DNA of 64,000 nucleotides from Brachypodium distachyon (taxonomy: Eukaryota; Streptophyta; Magnoliopsida; Poales; Poaceae), in the NCBI RefSeq assembly GCF_000005505.3, contig NC_016132.3, positions 12,018,501 to 12,082,500 of the forward strand, read 5' to 3'. Shown here one piece after another: positions 23,081 through 33,207 of this stretch; positions within the stretch are counted from its first letter, which is position 1, and each line of letters opens with the position of its first letter. The notes below the pieces were generated by a model. It was not told the origin of the DNA. It saw only the letters and a list, made by a program, of their open reading frames with translations, and did no database searches. The translations under genes were made by a program, and so were the position numbers.

Positions 23081-25001
23081 ATGGCGCTTGATTCCGACGG
23101 CGACGGCAGTGCCAAGAGGCCGCGCGCAGACGAGGAGGGCAACCAAGGCGGCGCGTTGGATGGCGACGCCATCGCGAAGAGGCTCCGGGTAGACGAGGAA
23201 GGCAACCAAGGCGATACGGTGGCGCTCGAATCGTACGGCGACGACGACACCACGGAGAAGGGCATCCATGGCGATGCGACGGTGGGGGTGCTGGCGCTCG
23301 TACCGGACGGCGACGCCGGGGCGAGGATCCCGCGAGAAGACGAGGAGGGGAACCAAGCCGACTCGACAGCAGGGGCGACGACGAGGGCAACCAGGGACCC
23401 CCTCTCGGACCTGCCGGATGATTTGAGGCTGAAGATCCTGACCCTTCTCCCACTCAAGTCTGCGATTCACTCGTCGGTGCTCTCCAAGGTGAGGCCCAGG
23501 GTGTGGGAGAGCCATTCGCAGGACCGTGAGTGTCCACATCCCTTCTTCCTCCACTACGACCTCGTCGCCGGCACCTTTCCATCGCCGGAGCAGCTGCTCG
23601 AGTTGCTGCAGCTTCGACGAGGCAACCACCTCCACCGCTTCTCCCTCGTCGTCGACAGAAGTGGGGTGTCCGCCTTGTGCTTCAAACGCATCCTGGAACG
23701 TGTCGCCGACTGCGCCGTCGAGGACCTCCATATCGAGCTGCGGTCCACTTCCGCTAAGATGAAAATCGCATTCCACTTCCCCAAGTCGAGCAGGACCCTC
23801 GTGCGCCTCTCGCTGCGCGACATCAATGTCTCCCATGTTCACTATAAAAACGCCCAGGTCTTCTCCAATCTCGAGGTTATCCATCTATACGCGGTTCGCA
23901 TCAATGATGATGTCTTGTGTAAAATGGCCGCCCTTTGCCCTGTTCTCCGTATTCTCGACCTCTGCTATTGCGATAGGCTCAGCGATGTTAGCAGGCTTTT
24001 TGAGCGGACGAACCTCATGAGGACTCTCACTGTTGCGGAGTGCGCCGGAGTACGTGTGCTGGATGTACGGCCGGTTTTTGGCCTCCGCTCCTTTAGGTAC
24101 AGCGGCTCTTTCCTCTGGCCATTCTACCTTCCGAGGAGTGTCGCGTTTACAGATCTCTACATCTGCTACAATGTCGTCATGCCTCCTCATGTTTCCGGTC
24201 AATGGTTTGACAACACCCTATCCAATACTTCTGAACTCACCGTCCTCACCATCTGCAGCAATGCCCTCCAGGTCTGCTCTTTTGTTTTTCCAGGCTCATT
24301 TCATTTAGCTTTGCCATCACTTAAATCATTGGTTGCTTATTAGCCTTGCCCATTAGGCTGTGTCTTCTTTGACTGATGCCGGAGTACAGACAGGAATTGC
24401 CAAGGTGGGCAACTTTCAGAAATTGAAAGAGCTTCAGTTGATCATGTTTGAAATGAAGGCCGTCAACCTTGCTGACATCTATGCATTCCTCAAGAACTGC
24501 CACTGTCCTATTCTTAAGAGCCTCTTTGTGCAGGTAAACACATGTAACACCTTTCCTGAATCACATTGCTTGTGGTCATTTTATTACATGCATGTCTTTG
24601 TTGTGTGCTCTTACTTCATTCAAATGCTTAGCAATCACAATTCGTGGTTGCAGCTCCCAACCGTGAGATCTGATATGCCCTTGGTGGATGCTCACAATGA
24701 TGTGATCGAAGAACCACCAGAGGATGTCTTAGAAAACCTTAAGGTGGTAAAGGTCATGAACTTCAGTTGCCACCACATTGCGGTGCAACTAGTGCTTTTC
24801 TTGTTGAGGAAGGCTAAGTCCCTGCATAAACTGCTACTGGTTGCTCCGGATACAAATCAATTGAATGTGTCTGATATTCCTGATATTCAGCAAGCAGACC
24901 GTTTGCTTCTCAATGGATCTTTGGCAAATGGCAAGTTAGTTCTCGAGCGTTGCAGTACTGCACCCCGTCCACTTCATTCAGAGGTCTTTGCAAAGCTTTA
25001 G
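23081..25001 (+). CDS. F-box/LRR protein
   Basis: Three exons, 23081-24271, 24357-24533 and 24654-25001, with GT-AG introns of 85 and 120 bp in phase 0, give 571 residues. I start at the first ATG (MALDSDGDGSAKRPR). The N-terminal ~100 residues are acidic and low-complexity with three copies of DEEGNQ. The F-box is at residues ~106-145 (DPLSDLPDDLRLKILTLLPL). Leucine-rich strands follow (VFSNLEVIHLYAVRINDDVL, LCPVLRILDLCYCDRL). This is the plant F-box/LRR (FBD-related) layout, expected to join an SCF ubiquitin ligase; the target is unknown. The codons right after the F-box run on as SKVRPRVWESH. A truncated LINE ends within ~200 bp upstream, so the promoter may be new or disturbed. Confidence 0.88.
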
Positions 25002-25235
25002 TTGTCAGTCAGTAATCAAGTTGTGGTCCTATATGGAGTTTTGTACAAGCTAGTGGCAAAATATGAAGAAACTATATGGCGTTTGTATTTCTTCTGTCCA
25101 TTTGGATATTCTCAAAGTTACTGAAATGCATGGTATTCCGGTGCCTGCTTACTTGTCCTGTTACTACTGGCATCTTATGCTTTGTATGGATTAAGCAAAC
25201 GTTTCCGTTTTCCATACTTTGTAACCCTATGACTT

Positions 25236-25513
25236 GAACCAGTTCCATGTCATGTTTTACATCAAGATATGATTGTGCTATGAACTGGGTTTTAATTTTG
25301 TAGCGGCAGCTGGAATTGTTTGTATTTCAAATTTAGTGATGATTGTTACCACTCATGTCGGAGTCTAGTGGTGGCTTGAATTACTTTATATCCCTGTGCG
25401 TTGAACCAGTTCCATGTCATCTGTCACAATTCATTAGGATTGTCTGATGAACTGGGCTTCAATCCTGAACTGGTGGCTGGAATTATTTGCAATACCTAAT
25501 TAGTTATGATCTT
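25236..25513 (+). repeat. Diverged 167 bp tandem duplication in the 3' flank
   Basis: GAACCAGTTCCATGTCAT starts at 25236 and again at 25403. It is followed in both copies by similar 'gaactgggtttt/gaactgggcttc' and 'gctggaatt' blocks. It lies 3' of the F-box/LRR gene, perhaps in its 3' UTR. Confidence 0.7.
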
Positions 25514-25697
25514 GGATATTTGTTATCTTCTCGTTTGGTCAGTTAGCTGATATCACATTGCATCACTGGGGTGTTGGGTATACAGTGTACGCAGTGACTT
25601 GTGGACTTATTCCCTATATAATTCTGTAAGATAATTTACTAGAAGTAGACTGATATAAAAATGACATGACTTATGAAATGTATGTTGTTGACATATA

Positions 25698-25771
25698 CTC
25701 CCTCCGTTCCTAAATACTTGTCGCTGTTTTAGTACAAACTTGCACTAACAAGTATTTAGGAACGGAGGGAG
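25698..25771. mobile_element. Stowaway MITE, 74 bp
   Basis: CTCCCTCCGTTCCTAAATA at the left, perfectly matched by TATTTAGGAACGGAGGGAG at the right, TA on both sides. A further half-end, CGGACGGAGGGAGTA, is at about 25835-25849. Confidence 0.9.
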
Positions 25772-25849
25772 TACATACGAAGTACAAAACTACAAGGAAA
25801 ATAAAGATTTTAAGCATTATTCCTCAGTTAATTCGGACGGAGGGAGTAC

Positions 25850-28182
25850 AATCCTGGAAACAAAGCTTTTAAACAGTATTCATGTCACATACACATATGA
25901 GTTACAAATCTAGGGATAAATCTTTTAAACAGTGCTTTATGTGTCCCTTGTCCTTGTTATATCCCTGGAGTAGAATAGAGAAGCAGCAACTAATTGCCCT
26001 GTTTTCAATAGTATGTCATACTCTGAGATGTTAATGGTTGTGTATCATAAGCATTAAACTGATTTCAAATCTAGACGAAGCATAATGAAGGGAACTTGAG
26101 ATATGTTTATGTCACTAAATAGATGAACTTGCAGAGTTGTAGTGCCTTTGCCTAGTATCTGTGCAATACATAGGTGCCATGTTTTCTTGCCTACATTCCT
26201 TCGAGCTACAGTCTAAATTTCTCTTTATCTGTTTTCCTGCCACATCCCTACAACCTCTAACGGTGGGAGAATTGAGGCTCAGCGGCTGCTGTTACGTGGT
26301 CGTATCTTAGTCGTTCCCGTGTGGCTATCTCTGCCGTTGTTTCGTTCCTATACTCTTCGAGTGTAGAGGCCTCGGTCCTGGGGCCTGGGGTGTGCAGCGC
26401 CTGTGATTAGCCCGAGGCTGGTCGTCCCCTTCGGCTTCATTGGCACCGTCGCTAGCCAGAGTTGGGTGCTGGAGGTGGTGGCTGCTTCCGGGGATCGCCG
26501 GTGTTTAGGTGATGTCGTTTGTTTTGTTTTTTCGCTCCAGGACTGTCGCTCTTTCCGTTTTTTTAGCTTACCTTCCGCTTTCTCACTCTGGCACTTTTCC
26601 CTTCGATTTTATTGTTGTAGTTTCTTTTGTTTGGGAAAACTCTGGCAGGCAGTTTTCCCAATCGATGGTCTGGTTTCTATTGTTTTCTTTGTGCAAGTTG
26701 GGGCCATTGATTGGGTGATTTGGTTGCCGATTCCTTTCATTGTTCTTCGGTTCGTTTCGGTTAGTTCTTCAGTTTATGTTTCTTCTGCTGTTAGCTTATA
26801 TCTTTTCCAATTTATCTTCTGGAGATGTCAAATGGACCCGGTGCAATGCAGGCTCTTGAATGGGATGTATAGCTGCAAATATTTCATGCTTGCAGTGCGG
26901 TGCCTCTGCAAAGGTTGGAATTCCGATTGGTTTTTCTTTCTACCTGGCAAGGTTTTCTTGGATGATAGTTTGTTCTCCTCAATCTTGATCTTTGCTAGCG
27001 GAGCAGAACAATGTTATCCAAATCTTTATTTTCTAAGTGAACTTTTCAGGGCTCAGGTGACACAGTTACTTGAGTTTGTCCATCCATTTAGCTCGTCTTT
27101 GATAGAAGCTATGATTACTTGTACCAGGTCTTATTCAGATAATTTAATTTGTATGTTCTAATACAGACATACAGTGGCAGGCATCATAGCTAGGTAGTTG
27201 GTTTTCACTTGATTCAACATCTAGAAATGACAATGTATTTTGATTTGCGTTTGGGATTATTATTTCCATTGTTGGGATAACTCAACACTTCTTTTGGCAT
27301 TTCTGCACACCATGTGGAATGCAGCATGGTGTTTCTTTATTCCAAGGAAAACAAGAATTCTGCAAACACAATAGTAAGTCTATATTTTGGTGAAAGGAAT
27401 TATGGCTTACGTTGTCTTTAACAACTATGTTCTTAGTGTCCTATGCTGAAAGTTTGGGCACTTCTTAACTGATCATGGTAATCCTGATTAACATAGACGA
27501 AGCAATCTAGAAAGTGCAACAGCAAAATGTGACCGATGCTTTGGAACCCAAAAAAGAGGGCAGGTGACTGAAAATAGCTGCACACTAAATTGAGGTAAAC
27601 AAATAGCTAAAGCTTTTTGAATAAAACGAGGCCCTGTGGATGTTCAAAGTGAGCTCATCTAGGACACACTATATAGTTGTCTCCAATGTACGGCTCCACC
27701 ATCTCGTACATCTGAATGCTTGCCAAAACTACCCATGCAGAAATGAATAACATTGGCGTGCACTACATTAAAGATCAATGTGCCTGATCAGGCCACCAAA
27801 CTATGTTTTATCAGTTCAATTAGGTTTCTCCAAGTAGTGCAGTCTTTTGTCTGGAGAATTAATGTTCTGCATTGGAAGCGAAAAATAAGCCTCCTTGAAG
27901 GCTAGATCACCAAGCACAAGGAGATTTGTAATATGGCTACCAAAGGATCACCGTACTACCAATGCTACCGGTTTTTCGTCATTTCAGACTTGCACACTGC
28001 TCTAAGCAAATCACATTGAAGGCGTGTCAATTTTCGATAAGTGGTTTTGCTCTTACTGGATAGGTTATTTATAAATTGAATTGGGCGATGTTCACAAAGA
28101 ATATTACAGATGCAACAAAGATTTAAAATATAAAAAAAACGTAAATCAACGGTCAGTTTTCTCTATTGTTTCACTATAAGAT
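25850..28182. other. Spacer, no gene seen
   Basis: Contains a 252-codon open frame at 26403-27161 that begins without ATG, is rich in Phe/Ser/Leu from T-rich DNA and matches no domain I know. I treat it as chance or as decayed transposon UTR. The rest is AT-rich with nothing recognisable. Confidence 0.4.
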
Positions 28183-29145
28183 GGAGGAAATTGCACATTC
28201 CATTCATCTTTGGGAGGGTTGTTGCAGAGAACACCAACTCGACGACTTTTTTGCGGAAACACCCACTTGACGTTCAATCCGTTGCGCAAAGGTCCTGATC
28301 CTCGCTTGGGCTTGTTAAGTAGCTTTCTGACCGGTGGGACCCACAAGTTAGAGCCACGTTTTGCGGTTGATGAGCTCCTGGGTCGGCGTGCAGCAGCCTC
28401 ACGACGCCGGCGGCGACATCCACGCTGTGGTGCCTTCTAAAAAGTGGCCCCTTCGCGCTCGTGTGGGCAGCAGGTCATGCACATCGTGGACCTCAACGGC
28501 GGCGCGCTGCAGTGGCTCTCGTTGCTCTCGGCTCGCACGGCCCCGCCGAGTTGCTCGCCGGCGCTGCTCCGCGTGACGGGCTTCGGCGTGTCGGTGGCCC
28601 TGCTGCACAACGTCGGGAACCAGCTGGCCGGGCTGGCGAGCAAGCTGGACATGCCGTTCGAGCTCTGCGCCGTCGCCGCCGCTGTGTCCTCCGGCCTGTT
28701 GCTCCCAGGAAAGAGGCACAGGGAGGCCGTGGCCGTGCACTGGTTGTGCCACACGATGTACGACGCGGCCTGGGACGAGGACGCCGCCTTGCGCTGGAGC
28801 CCAGGGTCACGACGGTGGTGGACCAAGTGGAGAGGCTGCCCAGAGGAGAAGGAGAGGGGCTCACAGGGGAGCCGGAGATCGGGCGTGAGGCTGCGCTGGA
28901 GAAGAAGGAAGAACAGAGGGGAGAGGAGGGAGCTTGGAGAAAGGAAGGCACAGGGAGAAGAAGGCCAGCGTGGTTCTGACTTGTGGGTCCCACCGGTCAG
29001 AAGCTGCTTAACGAGTCCAAACGAGGATTAGGACTTTTGCGCAACGGATTAGACGTCGAGTGGATGTTTTCCGTAAAAAAAATTGTCGAGTAGGTGTTCT
29101 CCACAACGGCCCGCCAAAAGATGAATGAAACTTGCAATTTCCTCC
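28183..29145 (+). mobile_element. Pack-MULE-like element with long terminal inverted repeats
   Basis: The left arm (28183-28358) and right arm (28969-29145) are inverted copies of ~176 bp. Both start GGAGGAAATTGCA and include AATCCGTTGCGCAAA and TGACCGGTGGGACCCACAAG. Long arms of this size are typical of Mutator-like elements. The interior carries a GRAS-domain gene fragment and no transposase, which is the definition of a Pack-MULE. I could not find a matching 9 bp target duplication, so the exact ends are uncertain or the insertion is old. Confidence 0.8.
28444..28830 (+). pseudogene. Captured GRAS (SCARECROW-type) domain fragment
   Basis: The frame reads VMHIVDLNGGALQWLSLL, then LRVTGFGVSVALL, then EAVAVHWLCHTMYD. 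These correspond in order to the VHIID, LRxTG and later leucine-rich parts of GRAS transcription factors, closest to the SCARECROW/SCL branch from memory. About 125 residues are covered. Another frame then gives LEPRVTTVVDQVERL, so a frameshift is present. There is no start codon of its own and no complete domain. It lies inside the Pack-MULE and is GC-rich unlike the surrounding DNA. Confidence 0.78.
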
Positions 29146-30225
29146 GACTAGACGTAAGCATCAGACTTGCCTTTTAAAGCTTCGATCAAAGAAGACTCAC
29201 CGTAGTGATGATGGGAGACCTGCTGCACGTAAAAAAATGTACTCCATGTTCCTTATCCAAGCTTCAGATTCAGTGCGCTTCACATGCCAACCTGAATTTT
29301 AGTTACAGAAATTCGTAGGACATTGTTGACTTGTTTTTTATTTCCTAGAACTGTGCGCTTCACTCTTTTGATTGCATTGTGGTTATGATCCTGAGGTCTA
29401 GCTGCTGAAATCATCTGTTGAGATTGCAGGGTTGTCGATATTTCTTTTACTGTTGTCGTGTTTTAACTGCTTCTCCGGAGCTTACATTTCATGACTCCTT
29501 ATTTTGTGATTGCAATTCTGGCAGTAATTTGCTGATGCAAGTGTGGTCTTGACGCATGACTGATGATTCATCCAGCTCGAGCACTAATCAATGAGCGTGA
29601 AATGCAGTCGACGTTTTCCTTACTGCCACCAAACCATTTACTTAGTACCCTGTACGTTCAGAGGTGGCTTTTGATGTGATTTCATCTTCTACATTGCCTT
29701 CAGCATACAGCTGATGAACCTCGAGTGTTCATGTCGAACTAAATCAATTTTGATCTTCTGTTTGACAATGATTGAGAGGCTTCTGATGTGGTATGCCTTA
29801 GGTTATTTGCATTGTATGCACCATATGCTCATAAAAGATGAAAGCATCAAGCAAATTTATGTAGATTTTCTATGATCTCTGCTTTCCGGGTAGTCAATAT
29901 ATCAACTGGTTCAAAATTTTAATTACTCCTTTAATTATTAAAAGCACCAATAAAGCTTTTATGCATGGATTTTTTCTGAATGAAAATGACTTGGAACTCT
30001 ACCGCAATTATACATTTTCAGATTTGCTAGAATGTAACGTTTATTCTTTTTGGAAAAAGCCATCAATACCTTTTTGTATGTCAAATCATGAAAACAAAAA
30101 CTAACTTTATATGCCGATGACAGGCCGAAGAATTAGGAAAAGACTTTCATGCTCTGACAGTGTAGAGAACATCGAATGAACCGCAGGGGGGAACATACAA
30201 CAAAAGCTTGCCACCCTCAGGGTAA
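29146..30225. other. Spacer, no gene seen
   Basis: AT-rich, no recognisable coding sequence or repeat ends. Confidence 0.4.
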
Positions 30226-30468
30226 CGACGCGAACATCAGAAAACTACAGGGCAACGGTGGCGAGCAGCCAACTGGCATATAGAGAGATTCACTTGTAAT
30301 AGGATACATCCGGAATTTCCACGGGAGCTTTTGGAGCAGTATTGTAATCATCACCTTAAGGGCTATGAGTCTCCCAGGCACAGGCGACTTATTCTCCTTC
30401 ACGGGCCTACCTGGTTGGGTATTCCTCGTCAACTACCCTCAAGGCCTCAAGAACATCTTCATGTTTGT
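30226..30468 (+). pseudogene. Small ORF remnant, possibly Rep/SF3-helicase-like
   Basis: An 81-codon frame bounded by stops (TAA at 30223 and 30469). It contains ELLEQYCNHHLKGY followed by RRLILLHGPTWLG, which looks like the approach to a P-loop in replication-initiator helicases of small circular-DNA viruses and their genomic relatives. The P-loop Lys is absent and later positions look frame-damaged, so it cannot be functional. The resemblance is by eye and short. It could equally be an unrelated P-loop protein fragment or chance. Confidence 0.3.
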
Positions 30469-30493
30469 TAAATAATAAAATAGGAAATATGTA

Positions 30494-30548
30494 CTCTCTC
30501 TGATCCATAAAAAGTGTCGAAACGACACTTTTTATGGATCGGAGGGAA
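30494..30548. mobile_element. Minimal Stowaway MITE, 55 bp
   Basis: CTCTCTCTGATCCATAAAAA on the left pairs with the complementary end at 30529-30548. The arms almost touch at the centre (GTCGAAACGAC). TA flanks both sides. Confidence 0.8.
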
Positions 30549-31216
30549 TACTGTTTGAACATCATAATCATCATTCATTGTGTACTTTATTGTCCATCAT
30601 ATGTTTCAAGTAACGGAGAAGTTACCGTGGGTTCCGACTTACACAATTTGTGAGGGGGGAAGTCAGTAATGGAGATTTGATCGAAATGGAGTCGGTGTTG
30701 ATCGATGTAGATGAATATGATGGTGGTGACCACGATGGTGCTTCCCACGAATAAGCACGGCGTAGGATAGTGACGGCGGCGATTTGCCCCATTGTGAAGG
30801 TAGCGGAAACAGTTGAATTCTGCCCTCGAGACTTGGTAGAGGTGTGGCAGAGGCTTCACGAAGAATTTGCGAAAACCTTCTCTAACAGGTTTTTACCCCA
30901 TGACCAACATATATGCGAAAAGGGTCGTGGCAAACGAGGTATGTGGGCCTCATGTGCCCATGAGACCCGTATTTATGTTGACCGCCTCTTTTTTTACTAA
31001 AAATTGCTCTGGTATTTTTCCCTCTTTATAAAAACGTGTTTTTCATGTATGAAAACAAAAGGGAGAGAACTCTGCTAAAAACATCATTAGTTCCGACAAT
31101 TTCAGTCCATTTCAATAAGATTCCCGAACCAAATTATGAGGAAGTGATTGGAAAATTGATACATTTTAGATGTATCATCGGTCCAGCAAGAAGGTGCAAC
31201 GTTGGAAAAGTTGATA

Positions 31217-31329
31217 CTCCCTTCGATCCATATTAATTGTCGAAATATTACATGTATCTAGACGTTTTTTGTGCATAGATACATCCATATTTGGACAAAT
31301 TTGAGACAATTAATATGGATCGGAGGGAG
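31217..31329. mobile_element. Stowaway MITE, 113 bp
   Basis: CTCCCTTCGATCCATATTAA and the complementary GGATCGGAGGGAG end, TA flanks, internal 'ctagacgttttttgtgcatag' loop. Same family as 17146 and 36422. Confidence 0.88.
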
Positions 31330-33207
31330 TATGTTTGAGATGTTTAAAAATTATTTCTATTTAAGTAAGTATTGAAATTCAAATAGGGTTAAAATAAAAT
31401 CAAAGCGGTGACAAAATGCCAAAAATATATATTTGAGTTTACCTAATATAGAACTCTCAAATACAAACTTCTATGGATTTTTAAATAGATTTATCATATT
31501 TGATATATATATATATTCAAATATAGTTTAATGGGAAAAAATATTTTAGAATCCAAACAAATTTCCAAAATATCGAAACTTTGCATGGGCTCATCTTGTG
31601 AAGAAATTTCTAAGGTCATTACATAATTATATAAGTGGGTTACTTCATATGGGTTCGAGTTAGAGTTACGATATTTATAAAAGCAATTCTTCTCGGGCAT
31701 GTTTGCTTTGCAACCAAATCTGACCGTGCCAAAAAATTGGCTCTCCGGTAACATTGGGACACTGTTTGCATGCTAGCCAAAAGTTGTCTCTCCCAGCCCA
31801 TCCGAGGACCCGCCCGCGCTGCTTCAACTAAAACGTGGGCGAAGTCCGGGCAGCGAAAAGCTTCGCCAAAATTTGGCAACTGCGCGCACTCTCTGATCCC
31901 TGGTGGGCTCGGCTTTTCTTTATTCTTTTCTTTCTCCAACTTTTTCCTCTGGCTATGCACTGAAGCAGAGCACGACTTTTTCCAACTTCACTCGTCTCAT
32001 TTCTCAGCCACATTAAAGGAAAAGTCCAGCAACATTTTCCCATCTTTTGTCTTGATTTCTTTTCCTAGCACATAATTTACCTCTAGATCTTGGTCTGCTA
32101 CCCCACGGATTACTAAGTTCGTTGCAAACCAAATGCAAGTTTTAAAAGTTTGTCAAAAAATCGGTTGTAAACCAAACAATATCTACTTGCCAAAATATTG
32201 GTCATACCAAAATTTGCCAAAAATTGGTAGGGCAGATTGGGGGTTAAACCAAACAAACCCTATATCCTTGGTGTTCTCTTCTTAGGATTGTATATACCCC
32301 CTTTTTCTATCAATGCACAGTGACGCAAAGCTTTTGCATTTTCTCAAGAAATAGAAAGGTGCCGGGGAGATAAGAGCATCATCGTTCGTCGAGAAAATGA
32401 GCACATGAGCAATACGTAATTTAATCAGGTGAGAAACGTCCTTTTCTTGAGCTAAGAGTAACAAAAAACATTAAGTTTAAGTAACGGAATCAATTCTCTT
32501 GGACAAACTAATCATTTAATATATGTTCTGCACGTATCGTTGCTATCCACTTTACCCCCTCACCTCTTGCACCCACATCATTTGTCCTCCGTCGCTCCTC
32601 CTCCCTAGTCACCGTGGGGTCCTCACCTCCAGTCCATTCTTTGTTCACAACAGCTCTTCCTCTCCAGCCACCGTAGGGCTTTCTCGCTTCTTCTCCATAA
32701 TTCCCTACTTACTCTCTCTCTCCTCGTTATATAGCTTTTCATCCTTGTCATCATGGAGTCTTCTCCCTTCTTCGCGCCATTTCGTTCAGCGTTTAAACCT
32801 AAACGATTTTTTTTTGTAAAACTTGTCTCATTATATTGTCTTGTTATCCTAGAAGCACGTAGAACCGGTGGAAAATGCAAATCTCAACTGCACCAACGGT
32901 TAATCAATCAAATAAAATTGGCCAAACAAATGAAACGGGAAGAAAAGAGAGGAAAGAGAAGCGAGAAGAACAGCACCCATCTACTCAGTCACTTTCCCCA
33001 CTCTACCGTAGCACCGCAGTAGGCCAGCAGCCTATACCATCCGCCGCCACCGGCCGTCACCAATCTCCCCCGATCCTCGACTCGCAAAGCAGACACCCAC
33101 GCCGCCGCTGCGCCGCATCATCACCCCAAGAACCTTTCCCAGGATCGATCGGAAGAACCCTTCCAAAGGATCACATCGTAAGAACCCTAATCCTCGTTGC
33201 CGCACCC
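31330..33207. other. Spacer and 5' region of the DUF630/632 gene
   Basis: AT-rich to about 32500, with a transposon-like patch of 'ccaaaatttggca' motifs near 32150-32260. It then becomes CT-rich (ctctctctc at 32712-32721) with a TATA-like 'gttatatagc' at 32727. The last ~300 bp probably include promoter and 5' UTR, but no transcription start can be set from sequence alone. Confidence 0.4.

Noticed and set aside
26403..27161. 252-codon open frame rich in Phe, Ser and Leu
   Set aside because: No ATG start, no domain, composition explained by T-rich DNA, no splice context.
28461..28979. Overlapping long frames on both strands of the GRAS fragment region
   Set aside because: They are alternative readings of GC-rich captured sequence. 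Only the frame with GRAS motifs has meaning.
28174..29154. 9 bp target duplication for the Pack-MULE
   Set aside because: I tried several offsets around both ends; none gave matching flanks, so no duplication is claimed.
32875..33207. Upstream in-frame extension of the DUF630/632 frame
   Set aside because: The conserved myristoylation start MGC lies at 33208; the upstream part looks like 5' UTR.
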